Positions 35,526-44,710 are shown, counted from the stretch's first letter. The stretch is DNA of 60,590 bases from Clostridia bacterium (GCA_017416345.1 JAFQCR010000005.1:1-60590); one strand, 5' to 3'. Notes: generated by a model not told the origin, from the sequence alone. Numbers and translations: made by a program.

Positions 35526-38153
35526 ATGAAGCTGTTTTACATCAATTCGACCCATTGGGACCGTGAGTGGTATGTCCCGTTTCAGCATTTCAGATACAAC
35601 CTTGTCGAGACCTTAAACGGTCTTATCGACATTCTGGAGACCGACCCCGAGTATAAAATTTTCACGCTTGACGGTCAGACCATCGTTTTGGAGGACTACG
35701 CCGAGATAGAGCCCGAAAAGGCCGAAAAGCTCAAGAGCTTTATCCGTGAGGGACGCATTGTTGTCGGCCCTTGGTACGTTATGCCCGATGAGTTTCTTGT
35801 GTCGGGCGAGAGTCTTATCAAAAACCTTTCGGTCGGTCACAAATTGGCGGGGGAATGGGGCGGTAAGCCCTTGAAATATGGTTATGCCAACGATATTTTC
35901 GGCCACATTGCACAGCTTCCGCAGATCTTTAAGGGCTTTGGAATCGAGGGCGCTTACATTGGCCGCGGACTTGGCAATACCGAGTTCAACCACTTTGTAT
36001 GGTCTTCGCCCGACGGCACCGAATGCCTTACCTCTATCGGCTTTTACGGTGCGTTTATCGTCGGCAAAATGAAGCACTACGGCACCGAGGAATTTCCCCA
36101 AATCTTAAGGGAGTGGATCGAGCTTTCCATGAGCCGCAGTGAGGCTCCCGTTGTGTTTTTAAGCAACACCAACGACCACACACCGGTCGACCGTCGCACC
36201 CCTGAAATACTTAATATGATCCGTGAGCAATTCCCCGAAACAGAGGTCTGCGACGTTGACCTTTCCGAAATGGTTGAGGAATTGAAAAAGCATAAATCGG
36301 TACTGCCAAAGGTTTCGGGCGAGCTGTCCGAGCCTCGTGACACGGCGGAGCATCCTGCACGCAATCTGACACTTTTGTACCATTGCCTTTCGGCGCATTA
36401 CCCCTTAAAACAGCAGAACGACCGATGTCAGAATTTGTTGGAAACAAGGGCGGAGCCGATGCTTGCGTTGGCCGCATTGGACGGTAAGCCCTTGAACCGC
36501 AGGTTTCTCGACACCGCTTGGAAATGGCTTTTGCAGAACCATCCGCACGATTCTATCTGCGGTTGCTCTAGCGACCGTGTCCACGGACAGATGCCCTACC
36601 GCTTCGAGCAGGCGGAGGACATCGCCAACCGCCTTTATGAGGCGTTTTCGGACGGTCAGCGCACTGTATCCTTGGACGGCGACAAGACCGATTATATCGT
36701 AAAGGTCTACAACACACTTGCCCACCCTGTCAACAAGACCCACACCGTAAAGGTGGCTATGAAGGGCTTTTCAACGGCTCGGCGGGGCTATGCAATGAAG
36801 GAAAGTCACAACAATTTCCGCCTGCTTGACCAAAAAGGCAGGGACATTGAATATCAGCTCGACCGAATCGACCGTAGCCGCCTTTTGAGAACCTCGTCAG
36901 TTGCACAGAAGTTTGACACCTTTGACGTTTATACCGTAAGCTTCAAGGCAGCCATTCCTGCAATGGGCTGTGCTTCGTTCAGAATCGTGCCCGAGGAAAG
37001 CAGAGTTGCCTTCCCCGAGAAGATGCCATGCGGCGAAAATTGGGCAGAAAACGACCTTGTAAGGCTTGAAATCAGCCCTAACGGACGGCTTAATTTGACC
37101 GACAAGCGCAACGGTAGGACTTACAAAAACCTTTGCGGACTTGCCGACAACGGCGAGGTCGGTGACGGTTGGCGTCACGAAAGCCCGATGAACGACTTTA
37201 CCGTGACCGATATCGGCACACCTGCCGAGATAAGCCTTTTGAGCAACGGTGCGGTGAAAACGGTGTTCAAGGTCACCAAGGTCCTCAAGGTGCCGCAGTA
37301 TCTTGACTCAAAAACGCTTGACCGAAGCGATGGAAAGGCCGAGCTTGCAATAACAAATATCATTACAATTAACCGTGACAGCGCCTTCGTTACGGTCGAG
37401 ACCGAGATCGACAACACGGCACGTGACCACCGCTTGAAGCTGATGCTCCCCACCAACGTGGAGGGCAACACCTACTTTGCAGGTCAGGCATTCTGCAAGG
37501 TCACACGGCCTGTCGGAACCGATCCTAAAAAAGCCTCTTGGGACGAGCCCGAATGCGTTGAGCGCAATATGAACGGCATTGTCGGAAAGCAGTCGGCCAA
37601 CGGCGACGGACTTGCATTTGTTTCGGCCGAAGGGCTGCACGAGGCAGGCGTTTTGAATGATGCCGATTCAACCGTTGCGGTTACGCTCTATCGTTGCTTT
37701 GACCGTGTGTTTATGCAGACCGAGTCGCATTTGCCACAGCTTCAGCGCAGGCTGACCTTTAAATATTCTATCGTGCCAATGGTGGCCGACACGTCGTATG
37801 CAGAGCTTCTGAAGCTTCAGCACGGTCTCAAAAACACCGAAATGACGGTGGTCGATAAGGTCAGCGCCGACACTCCCACCGCCACCGCAAGATCCTATTT
37901 TGAAATCGAAAACCCCGACATCGCCTTGAGCCTTTTTAAAACGTCGGATGACGATGACGGGTATATTATCCGTGTGTTCAACGCTTCGGACAAAGCGACC
38001 GAAAGCAAGATCACCTTTGCGCTTGATATAGAGAAAGCCTACGAAACCGACCTTTTGGAATGCCCCGTTTCACAGCTTGCTGTATGTGAAAACTCGGTCA
38101 GCCTAACGTTCAAGCCGTGGGAAATCAAGACAGTTAAATTCTTTAAACCTTAA
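35526..38153 (+). CDS. GH38 alpha-mannosidase
   Basis: An 875-residue cytoplasmic glycoside hydrolase of family 38, similar to MngB-type enzymes. Zinc ligands His10 and Asp12 are in NSTHWDREWY, Asp123 in YANDIFGHIAQLP, and a His in LQNHPHDSICGC. The likely nucleophile Asp is in FLSNTNDHTP. The C-terminal beta-sandwich domains include RRLTFKYSIVPM. It should release mannose (or modified mannose) from alpha-mannosides or glycan pieces. No signal peptide is present, so substrates are imported. It is cotranscribed with mannose-6-phosphate isomerase 15 bases downstream. Confidence 0.93.
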   Translation: MKLFYINSTHWDREWYVPFQHFRYNLVETLNGLIDILETDPEYKIFTLDGQTIVLEDYAEIEPEKAEKLKSFIREGRIVVGPWYVMPDEFLVSGESLIKNLSVGHKLAGEWGGKPLKYGYANDIFGHIAQLPQIFKGFGIEGAYIGRGLGNTEFNHFVWSSPDGTECLTSIGFYGAFIVGKMKHYGTEEFPQILREWIELSMSRSEAPVVFLSNTNDHTPVDRRTPEILNMIREQFPETEVCDVDLSEMVEELKKHKSVLPKVSGELSEPRDTAEHPARNLTLLYHCLSAHYPLKQQNDRCQNLLETRAEPMLALAALDGKPLNRRFLDTAWKWLLQNHPHDSICGCSSDRVHGQMPYRFEQAEDIANRLYEAFSDGQRTVSLDGDKTDYIVKVYNTLAHPVNKTHTVKVAMKGFSTARRGYAMKESHNNFRLLDQKGRDIEYQLDRIDRSRLLRTSSVAQKFDTFDVYTVSFKAAIPAMGCASFRIVPEESRVAFPEKMPCGENWAENDLVRLEISPNGRLNLTDKRNGRTYKNLCGLADNGEVGDGWRHESPMNDFTVTDIGTPAEISLLSNGAVKTVFKVTKVLKVPQYLDSKTLDRSDGKAELAITNIITINRDSAFVTVETEIDNTARDHRLKLMLPTNVEGNTYFAGQAFCKVTRPVGTDPKKASWDEPECVERNMNGIVGKQSANGDGLAFVSAEGLHEAGVLNDADSTVAVTLYRCFDRVFMQTESHLPQLQRRLTFKYSIVPMVADTSYAELLKLQHGLKNTEMTVVDKVSADTPTATARSYFEIENPDIALSLFKTSDDDDGYIIRVFNASDKATESKITFALDIEKAYETDLLECPVSQLAVCENSVSLTFKPWEIKTVKFFKP

Positions 38154-38168
38154 ATTTGGAGGACGCTT

Positions 38169-39224
38169 ATGTTACCTATAAAGCTTTTGCCTGCCTCGGC
38201 CTGGAGGTCCTACCTTGGCGGCAAAATGATAGCCGAGCTGCACGGCAAGACTGCCGAGGACGACCATTTCCCCGAGGAATGGATAATCTCTACCGTAACG
38301 GCAAGAAACGTCGGCCGTGAGCATATTGTCGAGGGCTTGAGCATGACCCCCGACGGTGTATCATTAAAGGAACTTATCGAAAAAGACCCCGAAAAAATGC
38401 TTGGAAAAGCCCATTTTGAGCGTTACGGCAGTACCACGGGTGTGCTGTTAAAGCTGCTCGATGCGGCGGTGCGCCTTGCGGTGCAGGTGCATCCGTCAAA
38501 GGAAAAGGCCAAAGAGCTTTTCAGCTCCGAGTTCGGCAAGACCGAGTGCTGGCACATCATCGGCAAGCGTGAGATAAACGGCGAAAAGCCGTACATCTAT
38601 CTCGGCTTTAAAGAGGGTGTCACCCGTGAGCATTGGAAAAGGATGTTCGATGAGCAAAACATCAAAGGAATGCTCGATTGCCTGCATAAATTTGATGTCG
38701 AGATAGGCGACACCTTCCTTATCGAGGGCGGTCAGCCTCACGCCATCGGAACGGGTTGCTTCCTTGTGGAGATCCAGGAGCCGACCGATTACACCATCCG
38801 TACCGAGCGTCTGTCGGCCACGGGAGCAACGGTGCCCGATGTGGCCTGCCATCAGGGGATCGGCTTTGAAAAAATGTTTGATTGCTTTGATTACAACGGT
38901 CTTATAAAGGAAGAGACCTTTAAGCGTTGGCATATTGAACCTAAAACACAGACGGTCGACGGTGCTACCGTGATCGAACTTGTGGGATATGATGACACAC
39001 CTATGTTCAAAATGGAAATGCTTGAGGTCACAAAGAGCCTCAAGATCGAGAAAGGCTCCGTTTTCAGCGGTCTTTACGTGCTTAATGGCAACGGAACGCT
39101 GAACGGTGAGGCCGTGGCAAAGGGTGATCAGTTTTTCTTGCCTGCCGATCGTGACACGGTAGAGTTCTCGGCTGCCGACGGTGATACTTTAAGGTTGCTT
39201 CACGTTTTTGGTCCAAAAGCGTAA
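38169..39224 (+). CDS. manA: Class I mannose-6-phosphate isomerase
   Basis: A 351-residue zinc-dependent cupin isomerase converting mannose-6-phosphate to fructose-6-phosphate. Zinc ligands are visible in VQVHPSKEKA (Gln/His), FGKTECWH (Glu) and GGQPHAIGTG (His); VEIQEPTDYTIR is another conserved block. It follows the alpha-mannosidase, so together they take mannosides into glycolysis, provided a kinase or PTS elsewhere makes the phosphate. Confidence 0.92.
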   Translation: MLPIKLLPASAWRSYLGGKMIAELHGKTAEDDHFPEEWIISTVTARNVGREHIVEGLSMTPDGVSLKELIEKDPEKMLGKAHFERYGSTTGVLLKLLDAAVRLAVQVHPSKEKAKELFSSEFGKTECWHIIGKREINGEKPYIYLGFKEGVTREHWKRMFDEQNIKGMLDCLHKFDVEIGDTFLIEGGQPHAIGTGCFLVEIQEPTDYTIRTERLSATGATVPDVACHQGIGFEKMFDCFDYNGLIKEETFKRWHIEPKTQTVDGATVIELVGYDDTPMFKMEMLEVTKSLKIEKGSVFSGLYVLNGNGTLNGEAVAKGDQFFLPADRDTVEFSAADGDTLRLLHVFGPKA

Positions 39225-39234
39225 AACCAAAATA

Positions 39235-39278
39235 AAAACGGCACAAACGCCTTATCAGGGGCGCTTGTGCCGTTTTTT
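39235..39278. terminator. Bidirectional terminator after manA
   Basis: AAAACGGCACAAACGCC / GGGGCGCTTGTGCCGTTTTTT, with A run and T run on either side, between convergent manA and the XRE gene. Confidence 0.9.
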
Positions 39279-39287
39279 AGTGCGGAT

Positions 39288-39506
39288 TCACTTTTTCGGG
39301 TATCTTCCGATGCGGTCGGTCTCGCCCAAAAGATAGTCTATGCTCGTGCCGTAAAATCGGGCAAGCTTTATGAGTATAGCGGTGGGAATATCGTTCTCGC
39401 CGGTCTCGTATTTCGAGTACCCCGTCTGCGACATTCCAAGCATTTTTGCCACCTGCGTCTGGTTAAGGTCACGGTCGTTTCTTAAATCACGTAATCGCTG
39501 ATACAT
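39288..39506 (-). CDS. XRE-family helix-turn-helix regulator
   Basis: A 72-residue Cro/C1-type protein (LRDLRNDRDLNQTQVAKMLG, TGYSKYETGENDIP, LARFYGTSIDYLLG). The ATG at 39506 is chosen because CGGGAGA sits six bases upstream; a start nine codons earlier has no site. No partner gene is obvious; it is divergent from the candidate small RNA promoter. Confidence 0.85.
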   Translation of the reverse strand: MYQRLRDLRNDRDLNQTQVAKMLGMSQTGYSKYETGENDIPTAILIKLARFYGTSIDYLLGETDRIGRYPKK

Positions 39507-39564
39507 ACATTTCTCCCGAAGATTATTTTGCACTTTTTATTGTAAAATAATCTGTTTCAGAGTA

Positions 39565-39593
39565 TTGACATTTAACCTAAAATAGATTAGAAT
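39565..39593 (+). promoter_or_regulatory. Promoter of a candidate small RNA
   Basis: TTGACA (39565-39570), a 17-base spacer and TAGAAT (39588-39593). No open frame follows before the terminator at 39678. Confidence 0.7.
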
Positions 39594-39596
39594 GGT

Positions 39597-39722
39597 TGTG
39601 TTACGTGGCATAAACACAGAGAAGCGGCGGTTTTGATCACATACCGCCAAATTCTTTCAGTCTATACGATTCGGGCAGTTGCGCCCTTCGGAAACTTCCG
39701 AAGGGCGCAACATCTGTTTTTT
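39597..39722 (+). ncRNA. Candidate small structured RNA (~125 nt)
   Basis: Directly after a strong promoter come three hairpins and no gene: TGTGTT/AACACA (39597-39618), GGCGGT/ACCGCC (39626-39648), and a very strong terminator with a 16-bp stem GTTGCGCCCTTCGGAA/TTCCGAAGGGCGCAAC (39678-39711) followed by TTTTTT. The next gene has its own promoter after the terminator, so this is not an ordinary leader. I recognise no Rfam family in it. Confidence 0.6.
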
Positions 39723-39735
39723 AAGGGTCAAACGG

Positions 39736-39764
39736 TTGCCATTAAGCACGGTTTGTGGTACAAT
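39736..39764 (+). promoter_or_regulatory. Promoter of the WYL gene pair
   Basis: TTGCCA (39736-39741), a 17-base spacer and TACAAT (39759-39764), 30 bases before the ATG. Confidence 0.7.
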
Positions 39765-39794
39765 ATTAAAAACCGAACGAAAGGAGTGTGAGCG

Positions 39795-41048
39795 ATGTCG
39801 TCCTACAGCGAGCTTATCAAGAACTTTGAAAAAATGCGTGAGATAATGCGTGAATTTTATGTTTACGGCTTCAAAAGCCGTGAGGATTACGACAAGAAAA
39901 GCTCACGCTCTTACGACGATGAACGACGCAGGCTGGAAAGCTGGTTGGGTGAGCATATGCGCTTCGTGCGCAATCCGGACGGTAAAAATGTGTTCATTTC
40001 GATCGACAGCCGTGTGTCGCAGCATAACCCGTTTTACAAAACGCTCAAGGCCAAAAGCTTTACCGACGGCGATATAACCCTGCATTTTATTTTGTTTGAT
40101 ATCCTGCATTCGCCGGAGGTCACGCTGTCCCTGCCCGAGATTTTAGAGCAGATAGACGTGTATTTGTCCCACTTTCAAGAGCCTATGGTGTTTGACGAGT
40201 CCACCGTCAGAAAAAAGCTGAAGGAATATGTTGACTTAGGCATTGTTGAGTACGAAAGATCGGGCAAAAAAATGCTCTACCGCAGAGCCTCGACCCCTGA
40301 TCTGCCCGATATTACCGATATTTTGAATTTTTACTCCGAGGTAGCCCCTTGCGGCGTTATCGGGTCGTTTTTGCTGGACAAGCAGGACGAAAAGCGTGAT
40401 GATTTCGGCTTCAAGCACCATTATATCACCTCTGCGATGGACAGCGGCGTGCTGGCGCTGTTGTTTGAGGCCATGCAGAAGAAATGCGTCATTACGGCGA
40501 CCAACACAAGCCGCCGCTCGGACACCTCAAAAAAGCTTCGCATAGTGCCTTTAAGGGTGTTTATAAGCGTGCAGAACGGCCGTCAGCACCTGCTGGCCTA
40601 TCAGCCGGAGTACGACGCCATCAAGTCATTCAGAGTGGATTATCTGTCTGATATCCGTCTTGAAGAGCCCACGCCGAGATTCGACGAGCTTCGTGACAGA
40701 CTTACCGATATGCAGAGCAAGATGTGGGGTGTCACGGTCAAAAACGACCGCTTCAAAAACGCCCGTACCGAGCACGTTGAGTTTACCGTCAGGGTGGCCG
40801 ATAACGAGGAGTATATCGTCAACCGTCTTGAACGTGAAAAGAGGGTGGGTTATGTTGAAAAAATCGATGCCAACACCTACCGCTTTACGGCCGATGTCTA
40901 CGACGTCAGCGAGATGATACCCTGGATACGTACCTTTATCTGCCGCATAACCGACCTGCATTTTTCCAATTATGAGGTTGAAAAGCAGTTCAGACGTGAC
41001 ATTGAGGAAATGTATCGTATGTACGGCATAAAGGAGGCGGAGGCATGA
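39795..41048 (+). CDS. WYL-domain regulator 1
   Basis: A 417-residue protein with ribosome site AAGGAG. The N-terminal ~170 residues include a winged-helix-like segment (FDESTVRKKLKEYVDLGIVEYERSG). The central region (about 210-310) has the WYL pattern, with a beta-rich ligand/RNA-binding core: LRIVPLRVFISVQNGRQHLL followed by YQPEYDAIKSFRVDYLSDIR. WYL proteins are ligand- or nucleic-acid-responsive regulators found near defence and RNA or DNA repair genes. It overlaps the second WYL gene by four bases. Confidence 0.8.
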   Translation: MSSYSELIKNFEKMREIMREFYVYGFKSREDYDKKSSRSYDDERRRLESWLGEHMRFVRNPDGKNVFISIDSRVSQHNPFYKTLKAKSFTDGDITLHFILFDILHSPEVTLSLPEILEQIDVYLSHFQEPMVFDESTVRKKLKEYVDLGIVEYERSGKKMLYRRASTPDLPDITDILNFYSEVAPCGVIGSFLLDKQDEKRDDFGFKHHYITSAMDSGVLALLFEAMQKKCVITATNTSRRSDTSKKLRIVPLRVFISVQNGRQHLLAYQPEYDAIKSFRVDYLSDIRLEEPTPRFDELRDRLTDMQSKMWGVTVKNDRFKNARTEHVEFTVRVADNEEYIVNRLEREKRVGYVEKIDANTYRFTADVYDVSEMIPWIRTFICRITDLHFSNYEVEKQFRRDIEEMYRMYGIKEAEA

Positions 41049-41950
41049 TATTTAACGAGATATATTCGGCCTACTATAATGCCGTTGCCAAAATAATCAC
41101 CGCCGTTTTGAACGGTGATACCGACGAAAAGCACCTTAATAAAATAGTGTGTGACAACGCCTTCGGGGAAAGTATGCTGACGGTTCTACCGTCGCTTAAA
41201 AGCGGAAAATGGCAGCTTGTAAGACCCGATATGACCACGCCTTTGAAGCACACCCCCACAATGCCGCTGACGCTTTTGCAAAAGCGGTGGCTCAAGGCGG
41301 TGTCGCTTGACCCGAGAGTGAAGCTTTTTGATGTCGATCTTTCGGCGCTTGACGGTGTTGAGCCGTTGTTTACACCCGAGGATTATGTGATCTACGACAA
41401 GTATGCTGACGGTGACCCTTATGAGGATGAGGGCTATATCGAACGCTTTAAAACCGTGCTTACGGCCATGAAAACGGGGCAGAACATAAGGCTTGAAATG
41501 ACCAGCCGCAAGGGCAAAACGGTGTACGTAAGGTGTGTGCCCGAGCGCATAGAGTATTCCGAAAAGGACGATAAATTCCGACTTGTGACAAGCGGCTGCG
41601 GTTTTGTCCGCACCGTTAATATGGCACGCATCACAAAATGCAGGCTGTATAGCGGCGATACGGTCATCGAGTCCGAGCCGCCCGAGGCAGGGTATGAGGA
41701 CATCGTTTTGAAGGTCAGCGAGGAGCGCAACACGCTTGAAAGATGTATGCTTCACTTTGCGCATTTTGAAAAGCGTGCCGAAAAGGCCGACGGTCACTAC
41801 CGCCTGCACATAAGATTTCAAAAGGACGACGAGCCCGAAATGGTCATCCGGGTTCTGTCCTTCGGCCCGTTGGTAGAGGTCTTGGAGTCCGAAAACTTTA
41901 AAAATTTGATAACAGATAAGCTAAAAGCCCAAAAAAGCTGTGAACTTTAA
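41045..41950 (+). CDS. WYL-domain regulator 2
   Basis: A 301-residue partner, coupled to the previous gene by an ATGA overlap. It has a WYL-like central core (NIRLEMTSRKGKTVYVRCVP, FRLVTSGCGFVRTVNMARI, two pieces) and a C-terminal WCX-like tail (VIRVLSFGPLVEVLESENF). No clear DNA-binding domain is visible, so it may work as a complex with WYL protein 1. RtcB follows 129 bases downstream behind a terminator. Confidence 0.75.
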   Translation: MIFNEIYSAYYNAVAKIITAVLNGDTDEKHLNKIVCDNAFGESMLTVLPSLKSGKWQLVRPDMTTPLKHTPTMPLTLLQKRWLKAVSLDPRVKLFDVDLSALDGVEPLFTPEDYVIYDKYADGDPYEDEGYIERFKTVLTAMKTGQNIRLEMTSRKGKTVYVRCVPERIEYSEKDDKFRLVTSGCGFVRTVNMARITKCRLYSGDTVIESEPPEAGYEDIVLKVSEERNTLERCMLHFAHFEKRAEKADGHYRLHIRFQKDDEPEMVIRVLSFGPLVEVLESENFKNLITDKLKAQKSCEL

Positions 41951-41982
41951 CGTAAAAACTTAAAGTTCGCAGCTTTTTTTCC
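41933..41982 (+). terminator. Terminator after the WYL pair
   Basis: AAAAAGCTG-GAACTTTAA / TTAAAGTTC-CAGCTTTTT hairpin with a T run; the 5' arm lies in the last codons of the gene. Confidence 0.85.
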
Positions 41983-42079
41983 GTGTTATAACCTAACCCG
42001 ATTGGTAAAATATGCTTGCAAGGTGGTTCTCACGGCACATTACGGGAAAACATATAATACAATGCAAAGGAGAATTTTT

Positions 42080-43288
42080 ATGATAGAGATAGTGGGTAAG
42101 TACAATACTGCCCTTTGTTACACAAATCTGATCGGGACGGGGGCTTATTCGCAGATACTTTCGGTCTGCAACGAGGAGGCCTTCGCTAACTGCAAGATAC
42201 GCATTATGCCCGACGTCCACGAGGGCAAGGGCTGTACCATCGGCACCACAATGACCATTGTTGACAAGGTCGTGCCCAATATGGTCGGTGTGGACATCGG
42301 TTGCGGAATGTACACCGTTGACCTCGGCAAGGTCGACATCGACCTTGAAAGCTTTGATGAGGTGGCGCATACCATCCCCTCGGGACACGGTGTGTGGGAG
42401 GGCAGGTTAGAACGCTTCGACCTTAAGGAGCTTCGCTGCTTCCGCAACCTTAAGGACACCAAAAGGCTCGAAAGAAGCCTCGGTACCCTTGGCGGCGGCA
42501 ATCATTTTATCGAAATAGATGCCGCCGAGGACGGCACAAAGTACCTTGTTATCCACTCGGGAAGCCGAAATCTCGGCACCCAGGTGGCTATGATATACCA
42601 AGGTATTGCGTTAAACCTCAACCTTGGAAAAGAGGAGTTTTACAACCGCCGTGAGGAGGTCATCCGTACATACAAGGCCGACGGCCGCCGCGGTGAGATC
42701 GAGGAGACCCTGAAGCAGATGGAGCGTGAGTGGCGTGCCAAAAAGCCCACAATGCCCCGTGAGCTTTGCTACCTTTACGGCTCATTTATGGAGGATTACA
42801 TCCACGATATCGACGTTTGTCAGCGCTTTGCCACACGCAACCGTCAGAAAATGGCCGAGATACTGATTGACAAGGCAGGTCTTGAGGCGCACGGCTCGTT
42901 TGAGACCGTCCACAACTACATCGACGTCAACGAAATGATACTGCGCAAGGGTTCGGTCTCGGCCAAAAAGGGCGAAAAGCTGCTTATCCCTATCAATATG
43001 CGTGACGGAAGCCTTATCTGCATCGGCAAGGGCAACGAGGATTGGAACTTTTCTGCACCCCACGGAGCAGGACGCCTGCTTTCAAGGTCGGATGCGTACG
43101 TAAAGCTCACGATGGAGGAGTACCAAAAGCAGATGGAGGGCATCTACACCACCTGCGTCAACTCCCACACGCTGGACGAGTCACCCATGGCCTACAAGAC
43201 CATGGACGAGATAGTCGAAAATATCGGTCCTACCGCCGAGATCGTGGCACACATCAAGCCTATCTACAATTTTAAGGCATCGAATTAA
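42080..43288 (+). CDS. rtcB: RNA-splicing/repair ligase RtcB
   Basis: A 402-residue GTP-dependent RNA ligase that joins 2',3'-cyclic phosphate or 3'-phosphate ends to 5'-OH ends, as in tRNA and rRNA repair. Manganese-binding and guanylylation motifs are present: RIMPDVHEGKGCTIGTT, GVDIGCGM (metal Cys), GTLGGGNHFIE, VIHSGSRNLG and the His nucleophile region SAPHGAGR. ATG 42080 with AAAGGAG is chosen. A TATAAT lies at about 42055, so it has its own promoter, but its place after two WYL regulators suggests functional linkage. Confidence 0.93.
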   Translation: MIEIVGKYNTALCYTNLIGTGAYSQILSVCNEEAFANCKIRIMPDVHEGKGCTIGTTMTIVDKVVPNMVGVDIGCGMYTVDLGKVDIDLESFDEVAHTIPSGHGVWEGRLERFDLKELRCFRNLKDTKRLERSLGTLGGGNHFIEIDAAEDGTKYLVIHSGSRNLGTQVAMIYQGIALNLNLGKEEFYNRREEVIRTYKADGRRGEIEETLKQMEREWRAKKPTMPRELCYLYGSFMEDYIHDIDVCQRFATRNRQKMAEILIDKAGLEAHGSFETVHNYIDVNEMILRKGSVSAKKGEKLLIPINMRDGSLICIGKGNEDWNFSAPHGAGRLLSRSDAYVKLTMEEYQKQMEGIYTTCVNSHTLDESPMAYKTMDEIVENIGPTAEIVAHIKPIYNFKASN

Positions 43289-43289
43289 C

Positions 43290-43603
43290 AAAAATCTCTC
43301 TTTGCGTTATGCAAAGGGAGTTGCGGTTAGGGAGAAATCGGTTTTTCGGTGAAATTTGAGAAGCCGCTCGTTGAAAAGCCTTGAAATACGGCAGTATTAC
43401 TGCATTTTTCAACTTCGCAGCTACTTCAAATTTCATCCTGTAAAACTGCATAGCACCCAAAACAGATGAATTTTTGTTGGTATAAAAGGGAAAAGACCAC
43501 GGTAACGCTGGCGCGTACCGTGGCCTTTTGACGCATTAGGCCGCAAAAAGTCGCTGTTTTGGGCGAATTATCCCTAACCGCAACTCCCTAAGGGGAGATT
43601 TTT
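43290..43603. repeat. ~314-bp inverted-repeat element (MITE-like)
   Basis: The ends are inverted: left AAAAATCTCTC...GGGAGTTGCGGTTAGGGA (18-mer at 43316-43333) and right TCCCTAACCGCAACTCCC (43571-43588) followed by GGGGAGATTTTT. Inside is a nested cruciform: TGAAATTTGA/TCAAATTTCA (43350/43426), GTTGAAAA/TTTTCAAC (43370/43406) and GCAGTA/TACTGC (43391/43398). A hairpin CCACGGTA/TACCGTGG lies at 43497-43523. No coding frame is seen. This fills the gap between rtcB and spoVAD. Confidence 0.75.
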
Positions 43604-43644
43604 CGCTTTTTGGGGCAAGATAGTAAAAAAGAAGGGTGGTTTTT

Positions 43645-44667
43645 ATGGCTGAAAGGATTGGAAAACGCACCGTGAGTCTAAAAAACGGGGTTGCGTTAAG
43701 GAGTTTTGCGGCGGCGGTCGGACCAAAGGAGGCCGAAGGGCCGTTGGCAACGTGGTTCGATGTGCGGTCGGAGGATGAATTTTTAGGCGAGGACTCGTTT
43801 GAAAAGGCCGAAAGCCGACTGCAACAGCTTGCCGTCACGACGGCGCTCAAAAAAGCAGGGCTTGAAAGCGCCGACATCGACCTCATTTTTGCGGGTGACC
43901 TTTTGAATCAATGTATCGGAAGTGCCTACGGCCTTCGGGATTTTGAAATACCGTTTGTGGGGCTTTACGGTGCCTGCTCGACCATGGCCTTGAGCCTTAT
44001 TATGGCTTCAATGTCGGTCGAGTCGGGGGTGGCCGACCGTGCCGTGGCGGTCACGTCGTCACATTTTTGCAGCAGCGAGCGGCAGTTCCGCTTTCCGCTT
44101 GAATACGGCGGTCAGCGGCCGCCGACCGCCCAATGGACGGTTACGGGCTCGGGCGCTGTGGTGGTTGAGAGGTGTGATGATCGCTCCGATCCCATGATAT
44201 TGGTCAAGGCCTTCACAGTTGGAAAAATAGTCGACCTTAAGGTGACCGATATGAACAATATGGGTGCCGCAATGGCACCTGCGGCGGCCGATACCGTAGC
44301 GGCGTTTTTGACCGACACCGGGACAAGGCCGCAGGACTATGACCTTATCGTCACGGGTGACCTCGGCATGGTGGGATCAAAGCTTTTACTGAAGCTTTTG
44401 TCCGAGCAGGGGACAGATCTAAAAAACCACAACGACTGCGGATTGATGATATTTGATTGCGAGCGGCAGGACGTCCACGCAGGCGGCTCGGGCTGCGGAT
44501 GCTCGGCCTCGGTGCTGTGCTCGTATATCTTACAAAAAATGACCTTGGGCGAGCTAAAAAGCGTGCTTTTCTGCGCCACGGGAGCGCTGATGTCGCCTAC
44601 CTCATCCATGCAGGGTGAAAGCATCCCTGCCATTGCCCATTTGGTGCACTTGTCAAGCGAAAAGTAA
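43645..44667 (+). CDS. spoVAD: Stage V sporulation protein AD
   Basis: A 340-residue thiolase-fold protein. SpoVAD binds dipicolinic acid and is part of the SpoVA channel that loads it into the forespore. Family blocks include LFAGDLLNQCIGSAYGLR, GLYGACSTMALSL (the Cys-centred loop), SHFCSSERQFRFPLEYG, PPTAQWTVTGSGA and GGSGCGCSASVL. Start ATG 43645 with GGGTGG as a weak ribosome site. It normally sits in an operon with spoVAC and spoVAE; here neither is adjacent, which is unusual. Confidence 0.93.
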   Translation: MAERIGKRTVSLKNGVALRSFAAAVGPKEAEGPLATWFDVRSEDEFLGEDSFEKAESRLQQLAVTTALKKAGLESADIDLIFAGDLLNQCIGSAYGLRDFEIPFVGLYGACSTMALSLIMASMSVESGVADRAVAVTSSHFCSSERQFRFPLEYGGQRPPTAQWTVTGSGAVVVERCDDRSDPMILVKAFTVGKIVDLKVTDMNNMGAAMAPAAADTVAAFLTDTGTRPQDYDLIVTGDLGMVGSKLLLKLLSEQGTDLKNHNDCGLMIFDCERQDVHAGGSGCGCSASVLCSYILQKMTLGELKSVLFCATGALMSPTSSMQGESIPAIAHLVHLSSEK

Positions 44668-44710
44668 AGCCTCGAAAAACGTTGAGGGTGTGATCTTTGC
44701 CGTGAGCTTT

